The notes beneath the pieces are model-generated. The model saw nothing but the letters and a program-made list of their open reading frames with translations. It searched no databases and was not told the origin of the DNA. Shown in pieces: positions 1 to 11,500 of a stretch of DNA of 64,000 nucleotides. The translations under genes were made by a program, and so were the position numbers. Position 1 is the stretch's first letter. Each line of letters opens with the position of its first letter. Origin of the DNA: Thamnaconus septentrionalis (Eukaryota > Chordata > Actinopteri > Tetraodontiformes > Monacanthidae); NCBI GenBank assembly GCA_009823395.1, contig CM020507.1, positions 4,551,001 through 4,615,000 on the forward strand, given 5' to 3'.

Positions 1-540
1 AAACGGCGACTTTGTTCGAGGCGGACGCCGTTTTCTCGCCAGTTAATACAGAGAAATTGCGCACCATGTGTTTGGAAGGCGACACCAAATTTGCAGTTTG
101 ACTAGTCTTGCTCGTCGCTTCCCGTCCGTCTGACAAAATGAAAAAGTTGAAATTGCGGGTAGCAGAACCTCGGCCCAAAGCGGCGCGTGAAGTATGTTCC
201 AAATCGCACACACACTTGTGCGCGAGGCACCAATCTCAGCTGGTGGAGTGTCATTGCGCAGCCATGTTGCACTGAGTGGAAGTGACGCTAGCTAACACTA
301 GCACCCTACCGCTATTGACAACATGTCAGGAAGATGGCCACAAATGTGCCGCTGAAGAATGTTCTAGAGTCAAGACGCCAACTTAGCACACATAAACCAA
401 ACGTGCACCATAATATTAATGCCTGATTAAAATATGCTGGCGCCTGTGGGTTAGCATGTGAACGCTAACACTGGCAAGCATAGACTAGCATGATTAAACT
501 GTTATAAACCCAAGGAACACTGATGGTGGCAGCTATATGA
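1..540. other. Unique non-coding sequence
   Basis: I see no coding signal. The first 33 bases can fold into a small hairpin, with 8-bp arms at 1-8 and 26-33 (AAACGGCG and its complement). The rest is unremarkable single-copy-looking DNA up to the Tc1-derived repeat. Confidence 0.5.
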
Positions 541-905
541 AAACACTTATTGGACACATACTTCTGATTGAATGGTTTTTCTTTCATTTTCGTGACATTC
601 GTTTACATTGTAGATTGTCACTCAAGGCATCAAAACTATAAATGAACACATATGGAATATGTGTTAAACAAAAAAAGTGTGAAATAACTCAAACAAGTTT
701 TATATTTTAGATGATCTCGAATAGCCAGAATATATAAAATATATACAGCATAACATATTTAGGTATTTAAAAATTTTTTTCTTTCGCCACATTAATCCAC
801 ATATCTTGGTCATATGTTTGATGTCTTCAGTCTGTATCTACAGTGTAGAAAGTAGTCAAAATAAAGAAGAAACAGGTGTGTCCAAACCTTTGACTGGCAG
901 CGTAT
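541..905. mobile_element. Internally deleted Tc1/mariner-like element (MITE), copy 1
   Basis: Both ends match the terminal regions of a common teleost Tc1-like repeat. The left part has TTGGACACA, GAATGGTTTTTCTTT, ACATTGTAGATTG, ATCAAAACTATAAATGAACAC and AAAAAGTGTGAAATAACT in the usual order. The right part carries the inverted counterpart, TTTGATGTCTTCAG, then CTACAGTGTAGAAAGTAG, and closes with TCCAAACCTTTGACTGGCAG just before a TA. No transposase frame lies between them, so it is a short non-autonomous derivative. The outermost left terminus has decayed more than the right. The same arrangement recurs at 44537-44896. Family recognition is from memory; the repeat of the layout within this window is seen directly. 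Confidence 0.8.
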
Positions 906-1372
906 GGTGGCACTTCATACAAAAACAGTCAACAAATGTTATTGTGAAATTAAAAATGCGAGAGGAATTCCAACCAAATCATTACATCACATTAATGCTT
1001 AACTCCCAAAGTGTGAGTTGGGATGCAAACGGAGGCCGAGTGCTTTGTTATTCCAGATGGTTTTATGGGTCATGAAAGAGTGATTCACTCGTCACTTTAA
1101 AAGCGCTCATCACTGGTCCGCCATCTAACTGATCGTCTGCTTAAAAAGCGGGAAGCACCCCATCAATTATTTGCTAAGCAGCCATACTGAAGATCTCACT
1201 CTGAACAGTGTGTGGGGACGGCGGCCCTGTCAGCGTGATGATAGATGCACTGGAGGCTCACGCTGCCCTCAGCACGCCTCTCCGAGGGTCGGCAGCTGCA
1301 CCAAGCCTCAACTGTCTCTGAGCGAGCCGCCGTCTGACTGCGCGCTCGTGCGTGTGCGCGCGCGCCCGCGCT
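906..1372. other. Non-coding sequence, nothing recognised
   Basis: I see no splice-flanked open frame, repeat or motif cluster here. The open frame that runs through 806-1075 crosses the Tc1-derived terminus and is not a gene. Confidence 0.4.
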
Positions 1373-1531
1373 CCCGTGCACACGCAGAAATAAATATGCA
1401 CACACGCACGCCCTCGAGTCCCAGGGATGCACGCACAATAACACCTGCACATATGCGAACGCACATTTGCATAAACACCTTGTTGTTTGTACACACACAC
1501 GCGCGCGCGCACACACACACACACACACACA
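1373..1531. repeat. Alternating purine-pyrimidine tract with (AC)n and (CG)n
   Basis: The tract starts with GTGTGCGCGCGCGCCCGCGC-type sequence, passes through CACGCA repeats and ends in an (AC)n-(GC)n-(AC)n run at about 1490-1531. The long cysteine/valine- or histidine/threonine-rich frames on both strands here are translations of the microsatellite, not proteins. Confidence 0.9.
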
Positions 1532-1900
1532 TGGATAAAAAGGCAACAAGCAGAGTGATGTACAATCACAGTATGCAAAATAACATAATTTTATACATTT
1601 GTACTAAATATACAATATAAATATGAATAATAAATGTCAGATGTAGCAAAATGACCCACTTTGCATATTAATGTCTGCTTGCTCCATCACACAGAACCAA
1701 ATGGAAGTTACATTCCTTTTTTAAATTTACATTTGAGAAATGTTTCAATTCTATAAACTGCTCTCTTTTGACGCACACACGGGTGCCGCGCACGTATGCG
1801 CGCGCACACACATACACAAACATTTACATATGTTCTTGTTCTTATTTGTTATTGAATCCGTGATTAGAGGAACGATGCCGCGGTAAGAACACCTTAATTT
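1532..1900. other. AT-rich non-coding sequence
   Basis: AT-rich single-copy-looking DNA with a second short CG/CA alternating tract near 1796-1818. No gene is supported. Confidence 0.4.
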
Positions 1901-1904
1901 GATT

Positions 1905-2110
1905 TGTAAATCATCTTAACCCTGCACAGCTGCAGAGCCGCCACAGCGCCGCGCTGCTAATTACACCGTTTGCTTCTTGGATGTCCAACGCAGCCACGGA
2001 GGATTCGCCCGGGTCAGAGGAGAATTAATAGTGCATTAATCAACACGGGCTAATTAGCTAATAACATGTTAATTAAATCAGGTATTTAAAGTGCTGAGAC
2101 GTGTTACACT
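1905..2110. promoter_or_regulatory. Candidate conserved non-coding element with TAAT cluster
   Basis: Complex, non-repetitive sequence that ends in a dense set of homeodomain cores. Between 2021 and 2080 there are AATTAATA, CATTAATC, the palindrome CTAATTAG, CTAATAAC and GTTAATTAAA. Such clusters are typical of vertebrate developmental enhancers. Conservation was not tested, so this is a texture-based inference. Confidence 0.35.
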
Positions 2111-3300
2111 CCCCTCACTGTAGACACAGAGAGACGGTATCTGCATAACTGTGGTGGGAGGAAGTGCAGCGATTCCACCCACATCGTCCCACTGAGGTTT
2201 CCCTGTTTGTGTTGTCACTTTTCCGGCGGTTGACCTACGACCCCGGCAAACCTCGCCACCCCGACGAGTCTAATTTCTTCTCCCGCGGGATCGGCCGTGA
2301 CGACAGGAAGCCTGCGGGTCAATGCGGCTGCTCAGGGCGGCGGGCTGGGCTGTTGCTTCATAGATTCCACTGAGCAGGATTGGGAACGGCAGGAAGTCGA
2401 TAGCGCAGCTTGTCTTTGAGGACCCGACTGGGTGAGTTAGTGTTGCAGCGCCGAGCGCCACCTCGTGCTTTTAATGCAAAATCAATACACCCCCATCATG
2501 TACGCGGTGTAAAACGCTTGACCCTCAGATCGACTCTGGGGTCTTTGCTTCCGGCCGTGAGTTTCCAGGGCGGGGCTTATTTTTGCACAGGTCGCACTGG
2601 CAGCTGTTCCTGTTGCATCAACCTCTGTTGGGCTTCAGCTGCGAGGCTGCGGCCAGCACCTGAATTTCCCACCAGGTACAGGAAATGAGGTTTGAGGGGG
2701 AGGGGACCAGAAAGCGACGGGCACTCTGCAAGGTAGACTGGCCGCCAAATGATGGTGCTAATGGTTGCAGCTTCTCCACCAGATGTTGCGACGTGGCTCC
2801 GGGGATTTGCTCCCATTCTAGCCACAGTCGCAGTAATGAGGTCCAGGACCGGCGCCGGGTCGCCGGGTCTCTGGCTCGCAGACTGCGTTTGGCCCGTCCC
2901 AAAGATGCTGAGTGGAGGTACAGGTGTGACGATCGGGCTGCTTCCTCCCCAACAAACTCAGTTTGTCGTTTATGAACCAAAATTGGAAACAACTGTTTTT
3001 ATTATTAATCTAGAAAATCGCCCCAGTACATTTTGGGTTAGCGAGCGTAAAAAATTCAAATGACAAATGCCAATACATGTGATTAAGTATGAAGTTAAAT
3101 TAGCATTTAAGGCAACAAGGCCTCAGTCACACAGGTGAAGATATCCTGGATGAGCTGTGAGGTAAACGGGAGCTTGTTCTTTTAAGCATCCACACATATC
3201 TGAAGGTTGAGCCGTTGGCTCTGATTCAAGGAGCTGAGGTGTGAATCTGCGAGCCGTCCCCGCGGCTCTCATCCAACCTGCACAACAGACGCCGGGTGAC
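2111..3300. other. GC-rich non-coding segment
   Basis: Moderately CpG-rich around 2230-2460 and 2560-2900, with overlapping chance open frames on both strands and no convincing splice pattern. No promoter element could be placed. I see no gene. Confidence 0.4.
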
Positions 3301-3613
3301 GTGGGAAAAAAAAAATCCTAAAAAAAAAAAAAAAAATCAATCGTGGATTCTTCTCTACTCCCGTTCACGTGCGTTAATCCCTCCCCCCGGTCGGCCCCGC
3401 CTCCCCGCCGACTCTCAGACGCCTCACCTTTAAGGGGGGAGGCCACAGATCAATACGTTTGACGAGGAGGCAATAAGCAGCCCTATTAAGTGACAAAGGT
3501 TTACTCTGTAACAGCTGGGCTGGCGCGGGAGCCGAGCTTGTCTGACTAATGAATCGTGAAACAATCAGGCAGTAGCCATTTGTGTTTAGATCTGTAAATA
3601 TGGCGCGGTACAA

Positions 3614-3660
3614 GTGCCAGACCATCGCTGGCACTCCAGCTGGGGCCACAGATGGTCTGG
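3614..3660. other. Nested short inverted repeats
   Basis: CCAGACCATC at 3617-3626 is exactly complementary to GATGGTCTGG at 3651-3660. Inside the loop, GCTGG (3627-3631) pairs with CCAGC (3636-3640). A competing stem, GTGCCAG (3614-3620) with CTGGCAC (3628-3634), overlaps it. The foldback is real, but I do not recognise it as a known microRNA. Confidence 0.5.
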
Positions 3661-3797
3661 ATTGGAGGCGAGGCGCAGGCAAAGCGCTCGCTCCTCCGGC
3701 CCACACGGCACCGCACCTCCTCTGTCTCTGAGTGACAACTTCACTTTCGCGCTAGCTTAGCCCGCCTGCCCCACGTTGGGAGCCAGGATTTTTGCCG

Positions 3798-3869
3798 GGG
3801 AGGAGAAAAAAACAGAGAAAGAAAGAAGAGACAGAGAGAGGGAGGGAGAGAGAAGGAGAGAGAAAAGCC
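3798..3869. repeat. Polypurine GA-rich tract
   Basis: About 70 bases of almost pure A and G, including GAGAGAGGGAGGGAGAGAGAA-type sequence. It explains the proline/serine/phenylalanine-rich minus-strand open frame across 3741-4250, which is not supported as a gene. Confidence 0.85.
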
Positions 3870-3967
3870 CTGACAGCTCCTGAATGGGAGCCCAGCCGAT
3901 GAGCAGTCCTGCTGCAATCCTGCGAAGGCAACCAGGGGGAAGTGGAGAGCCAGGCGGGGAAAAGGGG

Positions 3968-4375
3968 GGCGGCCAGCGATGATGCTTCTATTTAAAGGCG
4001 CGATCAACCTAATTAACCTTGGGATGCCGACGACTGACGCCGCTGCAGCGGCTGGTCGGGGAGGTGGGAGGAGCCTCATAAATCTCACTAATAAGAATCG
4101 CTTTTTCAAATATGAGCACGACGAGCGCGCGGGGCTCCGGCCATTATTTGGATTGAAAATACTGTACGCGGTATTCCTTATCAGTCCAGCTGGGGAAGGA
4201 GGCTGCCGGTAATGTGGCGGCGGCGGCGGTGGCGCCGGGCTGCAATTCACGGTGCTGACAGCTGAGTAAATACAGAGACATTTGAGCAGACAAATAAGAA
4301 TTCATTTCCGAGCCTTTTTGTCATTTGCCTGCGCAAGTGATTGAAATGCGGGCGAAATATATTCCGTTGCTGTGA
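3968..4375. promoter_or_regulatory. Candidate conserved non-coding element
   Basis: Complex sequence rich in enhancer-like words: CCTAATTAACC, CATAAATCTCACTAATAAG, CCATTATTTGGATTG, CAGCTGAGTAAATAC and AAATAAGAATTCATTTCC. It is bounded by a GA tract upstream and a G-run downstream. No long convincing frame crosses it. Conservation was not tested. Confidence 0.3.
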
Positions 4376-4380
4376 GAATA

Positions 4381-4421
4381 GCGGGGTGGGGGGGGGTGGG
4401 GGTGGGGGGGGGGGGGGGTGC
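4381..4421 (+). repeat. G-rich run (potential G-quadruplex)
   Basis: About 40 bases, nearly all G, with four or more G-runs separated by single T residues. It could fold as a quadruplex or cause sequencing error. It has no coding meaning. Confidence 0.85.
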
Positions 4422-4429
4422 TCTTGTCC

Positions 4430-4680
4430 TTGACAATAGAGCTGTGGAAGAGATGAAAGCTTTATTTAATCTATTTTCAAGGTAAAATGATCTTCTGCCG
4501 CTTTATTCCGCCGGAGCGGTTACGCGGCCATTACGGCGCCACCGAAGTCCATTAAAGTGGATGACAGACGTTGTTTACAACCCCGACGGCTTCCCATACA
4601 GGCGGGCCATGCGCCATTATCGCTGCATACTGATGCGGCGGCGGCAGCGGTGGGCAGGATTTGGCGTTTATCAGCGTTCA
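4430..4680. promoter_or_regulatory. Candidate conserved non-coding element
   Basis: Non-repetitive mixed-composition sequence with AGCTTTATTTAATC, GGCCATTACGGCGCC and TCCATTAAAGTGGATGAC. A (CTT/TTC)n stretch begins just after, at about 4712-4750. Open frames through 4520-4815 are driven by this repeat. Regulatory function is inferred from texture only. Confidence 0.25.
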
Positions 4681-4750
4681 TGGGGGACGTGCGACGGTCT
4701 TCTCTCGCTTCCTCATCTTCTTCTTCTTCTCTTCTTCTTCTTCGTCTTCT

Positions 4751-5305
4751 TGCCAAGGACTTTCAGAGTCTGCGTTGGAGTCACAGCTCAGGTTGTCATT
4801 GAAAAAGTGAAGTGAAGCAAAAGATTGTTTCCAGATGTGGGGCTGACTGAGGTCAAGATATTTGCGTATCTATTGCAGGAATTTTTTGGCCCCTGCCTTT
4901 TAACAAAGCGGCAGTGATTCTTTTAACATAGGGCAATGTAGAGCAATGATGGAGGTAATGTCACTAATCATTACACTGAACAACAATGCAGCTAAGTTCA
5001 GGACATTTTTCAACTAGTGTCCGACGATTCAGTGACAGCTAAATCTGGCCTGTTGCAGACAATTAATGAGGAAATAATTATTTTTTGTTGTTGCACATTT
5101 TGGTTCAACCAGTGGAATTCCAAACCTGGGGTTGAACCTGGCAAAAAATAAATAAAAAAATGAAAAATCAGGAACAAAACACAACATTGATGACGGCAGC
5201 AGTTGATTCTTAGAAAAAAAAAAAACACTCTTGGTTTTCTCAACCGTCCAGCGTTTGCGTTATTTCGTCGAACCCAATCACCTCTCAACACGGCCGCCGC
5301 TTCCT
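4751..5305. other. AT-rich non-coding segment
   Basis: AT-rich with several A-runs and no exon-like structure. Nothing recognised. Confidence 0.4.
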
Positions 5306-5309
5306 GACG

Positions 5310-5720
5310 GAACCATTACCTTAATACAATTTGCATATTCTCCCTCAGCGTGACGCGACGCTGCGCGGGCGTCTCCGTGTTCCGCTCCGCCATGTGCTGG
5401 ATGATATTTATGGCCATATAAATGTGCAGTGAGCGGCTCTGCACAGTCTCGGCCTGTCTGGCACTGGTAATAATAGCAGAGCCCAGACCTCCTGTCCTTG
5501 CCCCTCCAGTCCGCCCAATACATTCCTCAGCAATGGGACTTTTTTTTTTTCTTTTTTTGGGGCGCGACGTTAACTGTGGTGACCTGCAGCGGCGGCGGCT
5601 GGAAATGGCTTAACTAAACTGTCAGATCTAATAAAGCCAATAAAGAGATCAGATAAATGTTTATTGCGCAGTGGGAAAAGATCATTTCTGGACAGAAATT
5701 GAGGATGACCTTTCCGGATA
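5310..5720. promoter_or_regulatory. Candidate conserved non-coding element
   Basis: Dense mixed sequence containing ATTTGCATATTC (octamer-like), the imperfect dyad ATTTATGGCCATATAAAT at about 5407-5424, GGTAATAATAGCAG and a run of TCTAATAAAGCCAATAAAGAG. A short T-run at 5540-5556 interrupts it. The mix of POU-like and TAAT words over a GC-rich core resembles a developmental enhancer, but this was not verified. Confidence 0.33.
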
Positions 5721-5729
5721 ATTCCTCGC

Positions 5730-5832
5730 CGTCTTTTCCTCACCCCCCCCCCCGCCCCCTCTTTCCTATTCCCTCCCTCCCTCCCCCAACCCACCCGCCA
5801 CCCCCTCCTCCCTTCTTTCTTTTCTCTCTGCC
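5730..5832 (+). repeat. Polypyrimidine tract with C-runs
   Basis: About 100 bases of nearly uninterrupted C and T, including an 11-base C-run, CCCTCCCTCCCTCCC and a final TTCTTTCTTTTCTCTCTG. It is a candidate for triplex or i-motif structure and explains the proline- and glycine-rich frames on both strands. Confidence 0.85.
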
Positions 5833-6599
5833 GGATAAATAAGCGGCTCCCCCTTTGTTTCACGGCTGATGAAGCCTTGCTGACATGGGAGTGTTGAAAC
5901 CTTGCTCCCTCTCCTCTCTTTGTCTCCTCGTTTACAGGAACCCACTGAGTGGTGAAGCCGGCCGTCCGCTCTCACTGTCACATCAGTCGGATTAAACACC
6001 AGCATCTCGGCCCACAAAGCAGGCAGAAGTCAATATTTACAGCCTTTTAAGTCGAATACAAACCGGGTAGTTTTGCAATTCCTAAACTATTCTGCAGACG
6101 GTGGTAGTTGTGCTATGTTATGTAACACAACACTTCCAACTTCCAAAGGTTTCGCTAATTGCTGTAATCATATGAGTAGGTGCCTTCCCTTCAATTGTCA
6201 GTTTCTGGCTGAAACAAATCAGGTTGTGGTCCTTAGCCAGTGAAGAAATCATCATCATCAACGTGATCAGACGTTGGCTTCTTCCCAGCAAACCTGTTGT
6301 TTAAAAGTCGGGGGTAGATGTACTAAAAAGACACTTTTGAAACCACTCCGCCTTGCAGGTAAGTCTGAAATGTAGTTCCGGCTATGAATTTCCCTTGAAA
6401 ACAACTCTTCATTTGTGATGCTACATTATTGCTTCATAGTGTGGTGAACATGCAGTTTTGGAGTTGTTGGGTTGTGTAGTTGTATACTTGCAGGGTAAGA
6501 GACTGGTAACGTTGATAGAAAGTAACGACTGTAGTGAAGTGACTGTAGGGATGAGGGCAATAGGCAAATTTGCCAAATTGTTGAACTATCCCTTTAAGA

Positions 6600-6600
<1 letters not shown>
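5833..6600. other. Non-coding sequence
   Basis: Unique-looking sequence. CAGGTAAGT at 6357-6365 is a perfect donor consensus, but no open exon or acceptor supports it. No gene is called. Confidence 0.4.
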
Positions 6601-6603
<3 letters not shown>

Positions 6604-6645
<42 letters not shown>

Positions 6646-6670
6646 TGTGAGTGTGCGTGCGTGCGTGCGT
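6604..6670 (+). repeat. (GT)n microsatellite
   Basis: About 20 perfect GT units followed by GAGTGTGAGTGTGCGTGCGTGCG. The valine/cysteine and histidine/threonine frames across it are artefacts. Confidence 0.95.
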
Positions 6671-9190
6671 TTTTGCGGGGGTGTTGACCAAAGTCCCTGT
6701 TCTGGTGAAGTCCTGTGCAGCCTTTCACATGAAAGAAAAAGTGAAGAACTCATGAAATATGGATGAAGACGCCAGCAGCACCTGCACCTCTTGGGGTTCA
6801 CTGCTGAACAGATGTGGCGTGATGAGATCAGGTTAGGGGTGTGTTCAACCAAGCTTCCTGGCGGCCTGGCCCCGCCCCTCCCCCGCCCCTCCTTGGCCTG
6901 TCCTCTGAGCTACATGTGGCAGGGCTGCCTACTGCTTCCAGTGACAAGCCAAGCTGTCGGCTGACCACTTCATTTCTGATGTTGGCAGGCAGAAGCCGGG
7001 CGGCGGCGGCGGCGACAAGCCAGTGTGTGTGTGCGTGCGTGTGTGCGTGCACGCGCTCACACGCCGGGTTCAAAGGGAACGCCATCCCAGAAGTGGAAGA
7101 GTTTTCAAATGACCAAACACAGGCTGCTCCACGAGTGTTTGCTTCGCCTCGTCTTTGTTGTCTCTCCGTCGCCGACTCACACGTCCGTCATTGTTTCTGT
7201 TTGTCTTTCACTCTCTGCCTTCTTTTCTTCTCTTCTTTGTATTGATATTGGTATTTCTCTTCATCTTGGCTGCTGTTTCCTCCTTTGGAATTCAAATGTA
7301 TTTTTATCCAGCTTTACCTTGTCTTAGGTTGCTCAGTTCCTCCAGAGTTCTCCCTTGTTGCCACTTTCACAGCCTCTTTCCTCTCCAATCTCCTTCTCAA
7401 CCTTTGATCCTTAGTGTTAAAACTACTACGCTGGGTCGAAATGAACAATAGTGCTGCTTTGCTACCTGCCATTCACTACCTGTCCATATCCTGCACCGTT
7501 TAGCTGACAAAACTTGATCGACCCTGATGAGTGGAACTGCGCCGAAGCGTATCTGCACCCAAACGAGGCCGAACATCCGACACCGACTACAGACATTTCA
7601 GAAAGGGTGGGTGGCGTGGCCCGGGCCGTGTGCACTGACCTGTGACATGTTGCGTCGCTTCAATTAGCAGATGACTTTAGCCGCCATCACCTGAGGGGAC
7701 GTGCAGGAGGTTGACTGTGTTGTTTGCACAGATCAGAACGCTGCTGTGTGACGTGTTAATGTGTTGTTTTGGCATCCTTTGACTTCTCGTTCGTTGCACA
7801 GTGTTTAATACTGTGTTCCAGAGGGATACCTGCCTATTCAAGTGTCTGAATTCACACTTTAACCTTACCGAAACTTTTTTCTTTTCTTTCTTTAAAATGA
7901 AATTATGTCCACGTTTTGACACCAGACAATGTGAGGGGACTGTTATTTAATGTGCCGCTGAGCCGCTGGCCTCAGTGAGTTTGGGAAACTTGTTCGAACT
8001 TAAGTGCTGTCACAACATCGGAATGAATTGCAAAATAATGAACATTTCATTTAACTGCAGCAAATTAGAAGAGAATGGATCCATTCTGGCACCCGACCAG
8101 GCCCTGCAGTCCGCTGGAGATGGAGCCATTAACGGCATTGAGGGGGGGTGTTCTTGCTAAATCGTCCCATTAAAAAAAAAAGATATGAATCGCTGCAATT
8201 GAATGGATGATTCTTTTAGATTGTCTTAAAAATCAATTTGGCCGCTTGAAGGGCCGGCGAGTTTTATTTTTTCACGGTGTTGTTCAAACACTGGACTTTT
8301 CAGGATGATAGAAGGACCTTGTTCTCGGTCACCATCCAACCACAAGGCATCTTCGGTCTTTAGTTCAAGTGACCGAGTCCTTCCCATGACAGCAACACAC
8401 TGCGATACAAGCAACAACGATTTCCTGTCGGAGGTCAAGTTTAAGAAACACGCGCACACCAGAAAATAATAAAGACTGATGATGACGGGTGGGAATATTG
8501 GACGATGGTCTCCTAATGGCCACTGTCAGATCCCATGACCCTCCTCTGAGGTAGGCAAGGAGGACACAGGGATTAGATGTGAAAATGGGGGCCTGGGAGC
8601 GGTGGGCGGTGCTGCGGTTCTTTACGGCCGTCGTAAAAGTTCACCCCAGCGCCATCTCTCACAATCCATATTGACAGGAGCTTTTAGAGAGAGAGGCCTT
8701 TTACAGCACGGGCGAATGGAGAGAGGGCCATATCCTCTTCCTGCCTTAGGTGCAACATACCCTTGTAATAGGCCAAGGAAAATATAGACTTATGGAAAAT
8801 GAAATGGGGCATGAATGACCATAAGCGTGACAATTACACCCTTCGGAAAGCGTATATTTGTGAAGATGATTCCGAGCGGTGTCGGCCTGCACAGGTACAG
8901 GATCTTCTTTATGCTTGAACTCTCCTTGAACTTGGGCCGAGCATCACTGGAGTGGGACGTGGCTATCTGGCCCCTGCATCTGGTTATTTTAGCTCCAATT
9001 TGCGGCCTAATGCCACAATTACCCTGATCTACGGCTCGAGTCACCCCTTTAATGGCTCACTGTCAAAATCAGCACATTTCAGAAGGAACGGCGTGTGCGT
9101 CGAGAGGGAGGGAAGCTGGACTTTGCTCCGCCAGTGGCTTGATGGATGAGGGGAAGTGCTTTTCTGTTTCATAAACGGCGGCGTGAAATG
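6671..9190. other. Non-coding segment with short simple repeats
   Basis: It holds a short GGC run (7000-7014), a GT/GC stretch (7022-7060) and pyrimidine-rich sequence at 7180-7400. The remainder is complex but without splice-bounded open frames. The part from 8600 to 9190 looks less repetitive and may hold regulatory sequence. Confidence 0.4.
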
Positions 9191-9194
9191 GACC

Positions 9195-9560
9195 CGGGAG
9201 TTAAGGCGAAACCAAATAATAGACGGGGGAATGTCTGATTTAGACTGGAAATAAAGATTTAGATAAGTCGTAATGTTTGTCGCGATGGCCCCGCGCATTA
9301 GAATAATTGGGATTAATAAAACTATGAAACAAAGCAGAGAATGCCGTTAAAGCCCGAATCACTTTAGTTCCTCGCTACGTGCGACAGAAAAATAATTTTC
9401 GGTTATTGCTCCCGACAGTTTCCTGTTTTTATTCTCGGTCACACATTATTACGGCAAAAAAGACAAACTATTTTTCTGAACAAAGTGCTGATTTATCACA
9501 AATAGCTTGATTCCGTATTTAATGTGATAAAAGTTAGACAGCAAATGGAGTCGAGACGAG
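9195..9560. promoter_or_regulatory. Candidate conserved non-coding element
   Basis: Complex AT-rich sequence with many homeobox-like cores: CATTAGAATAATTGGGATTAATAAAAC, AAATAATTTTCGG, CACATTATTACGG, and GATTTATCACAAATAGC followed by TTTAATGTGATAAAAG. It has no repeats or long frame. The texture fits a vertebrate enhancer; conservation was not tested. Confidence 0.33.
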
Positions 9561-11040
9561 GAGAAGCGGCTCCAGGAACTCTGGCTGGCCCGGGCTCCTC
9601 TCGTGGCTCATGAAAAGCAGCCCCCTCAAGTCCACTCCATCACTGGATGGCTCCCTGCCCTCGCTGCGGCGTGACTGGGACAAGGATCAGTGGCGCTAAA
9701 GGACAAACTGGTGGACACCAGTTGGTTCCGCCGGAACCGGAGCGCATTATTACCCCCGCAGCACAAGTGGAGCGAAGGCGGGAGGCCAGGAGCCTGCTTT
9801 TCTGCCGCGGCTCGGGTGGGAGTTGCGAGAAGCAGATGGCCGACCCCAGCAAGACATTAGCGGCGGAGATTTGAAAACATCTTGAAGCTGCTGTCGCCAC
9901 GCGGAGGCCGTGGTCAGGAGGCTAATGTGAGGAAGGCAGAGGCATCGGCCCGGCTGCGAGCGGCCAGAGTAGCTCGGATATTCAACAGCAGCTGTGCCAA
10001 ATTTACCAGGGTTCCGCACACTCGCGCGATGCATTTGTTTTGGTCAGCGCTGTGAGATTCAAAAGGTCTTTGCAACATGGCCTGCATCCAGACTGCAGAA
10101 GCAAACAAGTCTCATATCAGGCAAGGAGAACGAGGAGTACAAGGGGCTACAGGCTGCTGCTACGACATCTCTTAGATATTAGATTCAAAATAAAAGTGCA
10201 CTTATGCTCATTTATACTATACATTTGATTTGATTTTTTTTAAATCGAATCTATAAACATGCAGGCAGTTCCTGTTTGCATGTTACTCACGCCAACTGAT
10301 TCTTAATTCAGTTACTGCTGATGCTAAAAGGCACAAATCAATGTTAAACTGACCACCGCCGCTCCTCTTGGTCACAGTTTCATCATCATCTCCTCCTCCT
10401 TTTCCACTCCTCTGATTTTCAGAATGCTATCACTTCCGTTTGTTTTCCTTTTCTTTTTTTTTTTAGATGCAGATTTCCTCCTTTGTGCTGAAACCAAAAG
10501 GTGAACAACCCACTCACTCACACTGTTGCACACGCCTGCTGCAGCAACACACAAACGCACAAAGAAGACACGCAGCCAAGGTGACACGTATCATTGTCTC
10601 CAGTCTGCTGGCTTTTGCGCTGGGGCCAATATTTCTCACCGGGGTGTCATGAGACTTGTGAACAGAGGGTTCGGCTATTCCTGGACTTTTTTTTTTCCTC
10701 TCTCTCTACACCTGCGCCTGGAGTGCGCCGAGGTTGGCATTTCAAACTTTATCACCTGTCACTAGAGAGACACTGGCTGCTCCGGAGCGCCCTGCTCCCT
10801 GCCGCCACCAACCCCCTTCCACCTCCTCGGCAGCCTCCTCGCCAGTCGTGACTGGGAATCAAAGCGGAGCGCTGGTCCCAGCGGGAGGCTGCAGCCGCCG
10901 GCCAGCCGTCCTCCGTATTGTCTCCCGGCTCCTAATTGATTTGAGGGCTGCGGAATCATCTTGATCACGTAAAGCTCGACGCTGCCTTCTTGCATATCCG
11001 TCAGTCGGCCGGCTGGATACAAAGAGCGAGTCGGTAAGTC
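9561..11040. other. GC-rich non-coding segment
   Basis: CpG-containing sequence from 9560 to 10080 and again from 10770 to 11030. A GTAAGT donor-like word at 11034 follows the second GC-rich block, but no coding frame or acceptor supports an exon. There are short T-runs at 10453 and 10687. Confidence 0.4.
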
Positions 11041-11240
11041 ACCTACATATATATGAAGAGCACACACACACACACACCCTGTTGAAAAGCCCGCACGGCC
11101 CAGCAAAACCAGTGAAAGCAGCTGGAAATGAGGTTTATTTAAAGGGCCATTTACAAAATTAATTAACAGCCTGCTGGGATGGTTTTACCCTGCAGTATTT
11201 TAGATTTGCATGTGTCCCTGTGTTTGTACATGCAAGTGCT

Positions 11241-11242
<2 letters not shown>

Positions 11243-11300
<58 letters not shown>
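11243..11300 (+). repeat. (TG)n microsatellite
   Basis: About 28 near-perfect TG units. A compound CGCACG/(AC)n repeat follows at about 11430-11500. Local open frames on both strands are repeat translations. Confidence 0.95.
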
Positions 11301-11304
<4 letters not shown>

Positions 11305-11500
11305 CGCCATGCCGGTCTTTCGGGTACACAGTGATCAAGGTGACACATCTCTCTGGTCTCCACAGGGGGTGTCTGGGCTCTGGAAGGCCATGGGTGTCAC
11401 GGCAACAAAGTCCAACACTAGATGATGTCATCGCACGCACGCACGCACGAACGCACGCACACACGCACACACACACACACTAACACGCACACACACACTG

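Noticed and set aside
1373..1531. CRISPR-like or satellite array
   Set aside because: The repeat unit is only two bases; there are no spacers, and the sequence is eukaryotic.
3741..4250. 169-codon minus-strand open frame
   Set aside because: It is driven by a GA-rich tract and a GGC run; composition is proline-, serine- and phenylalanine-biased and no domain is seen.
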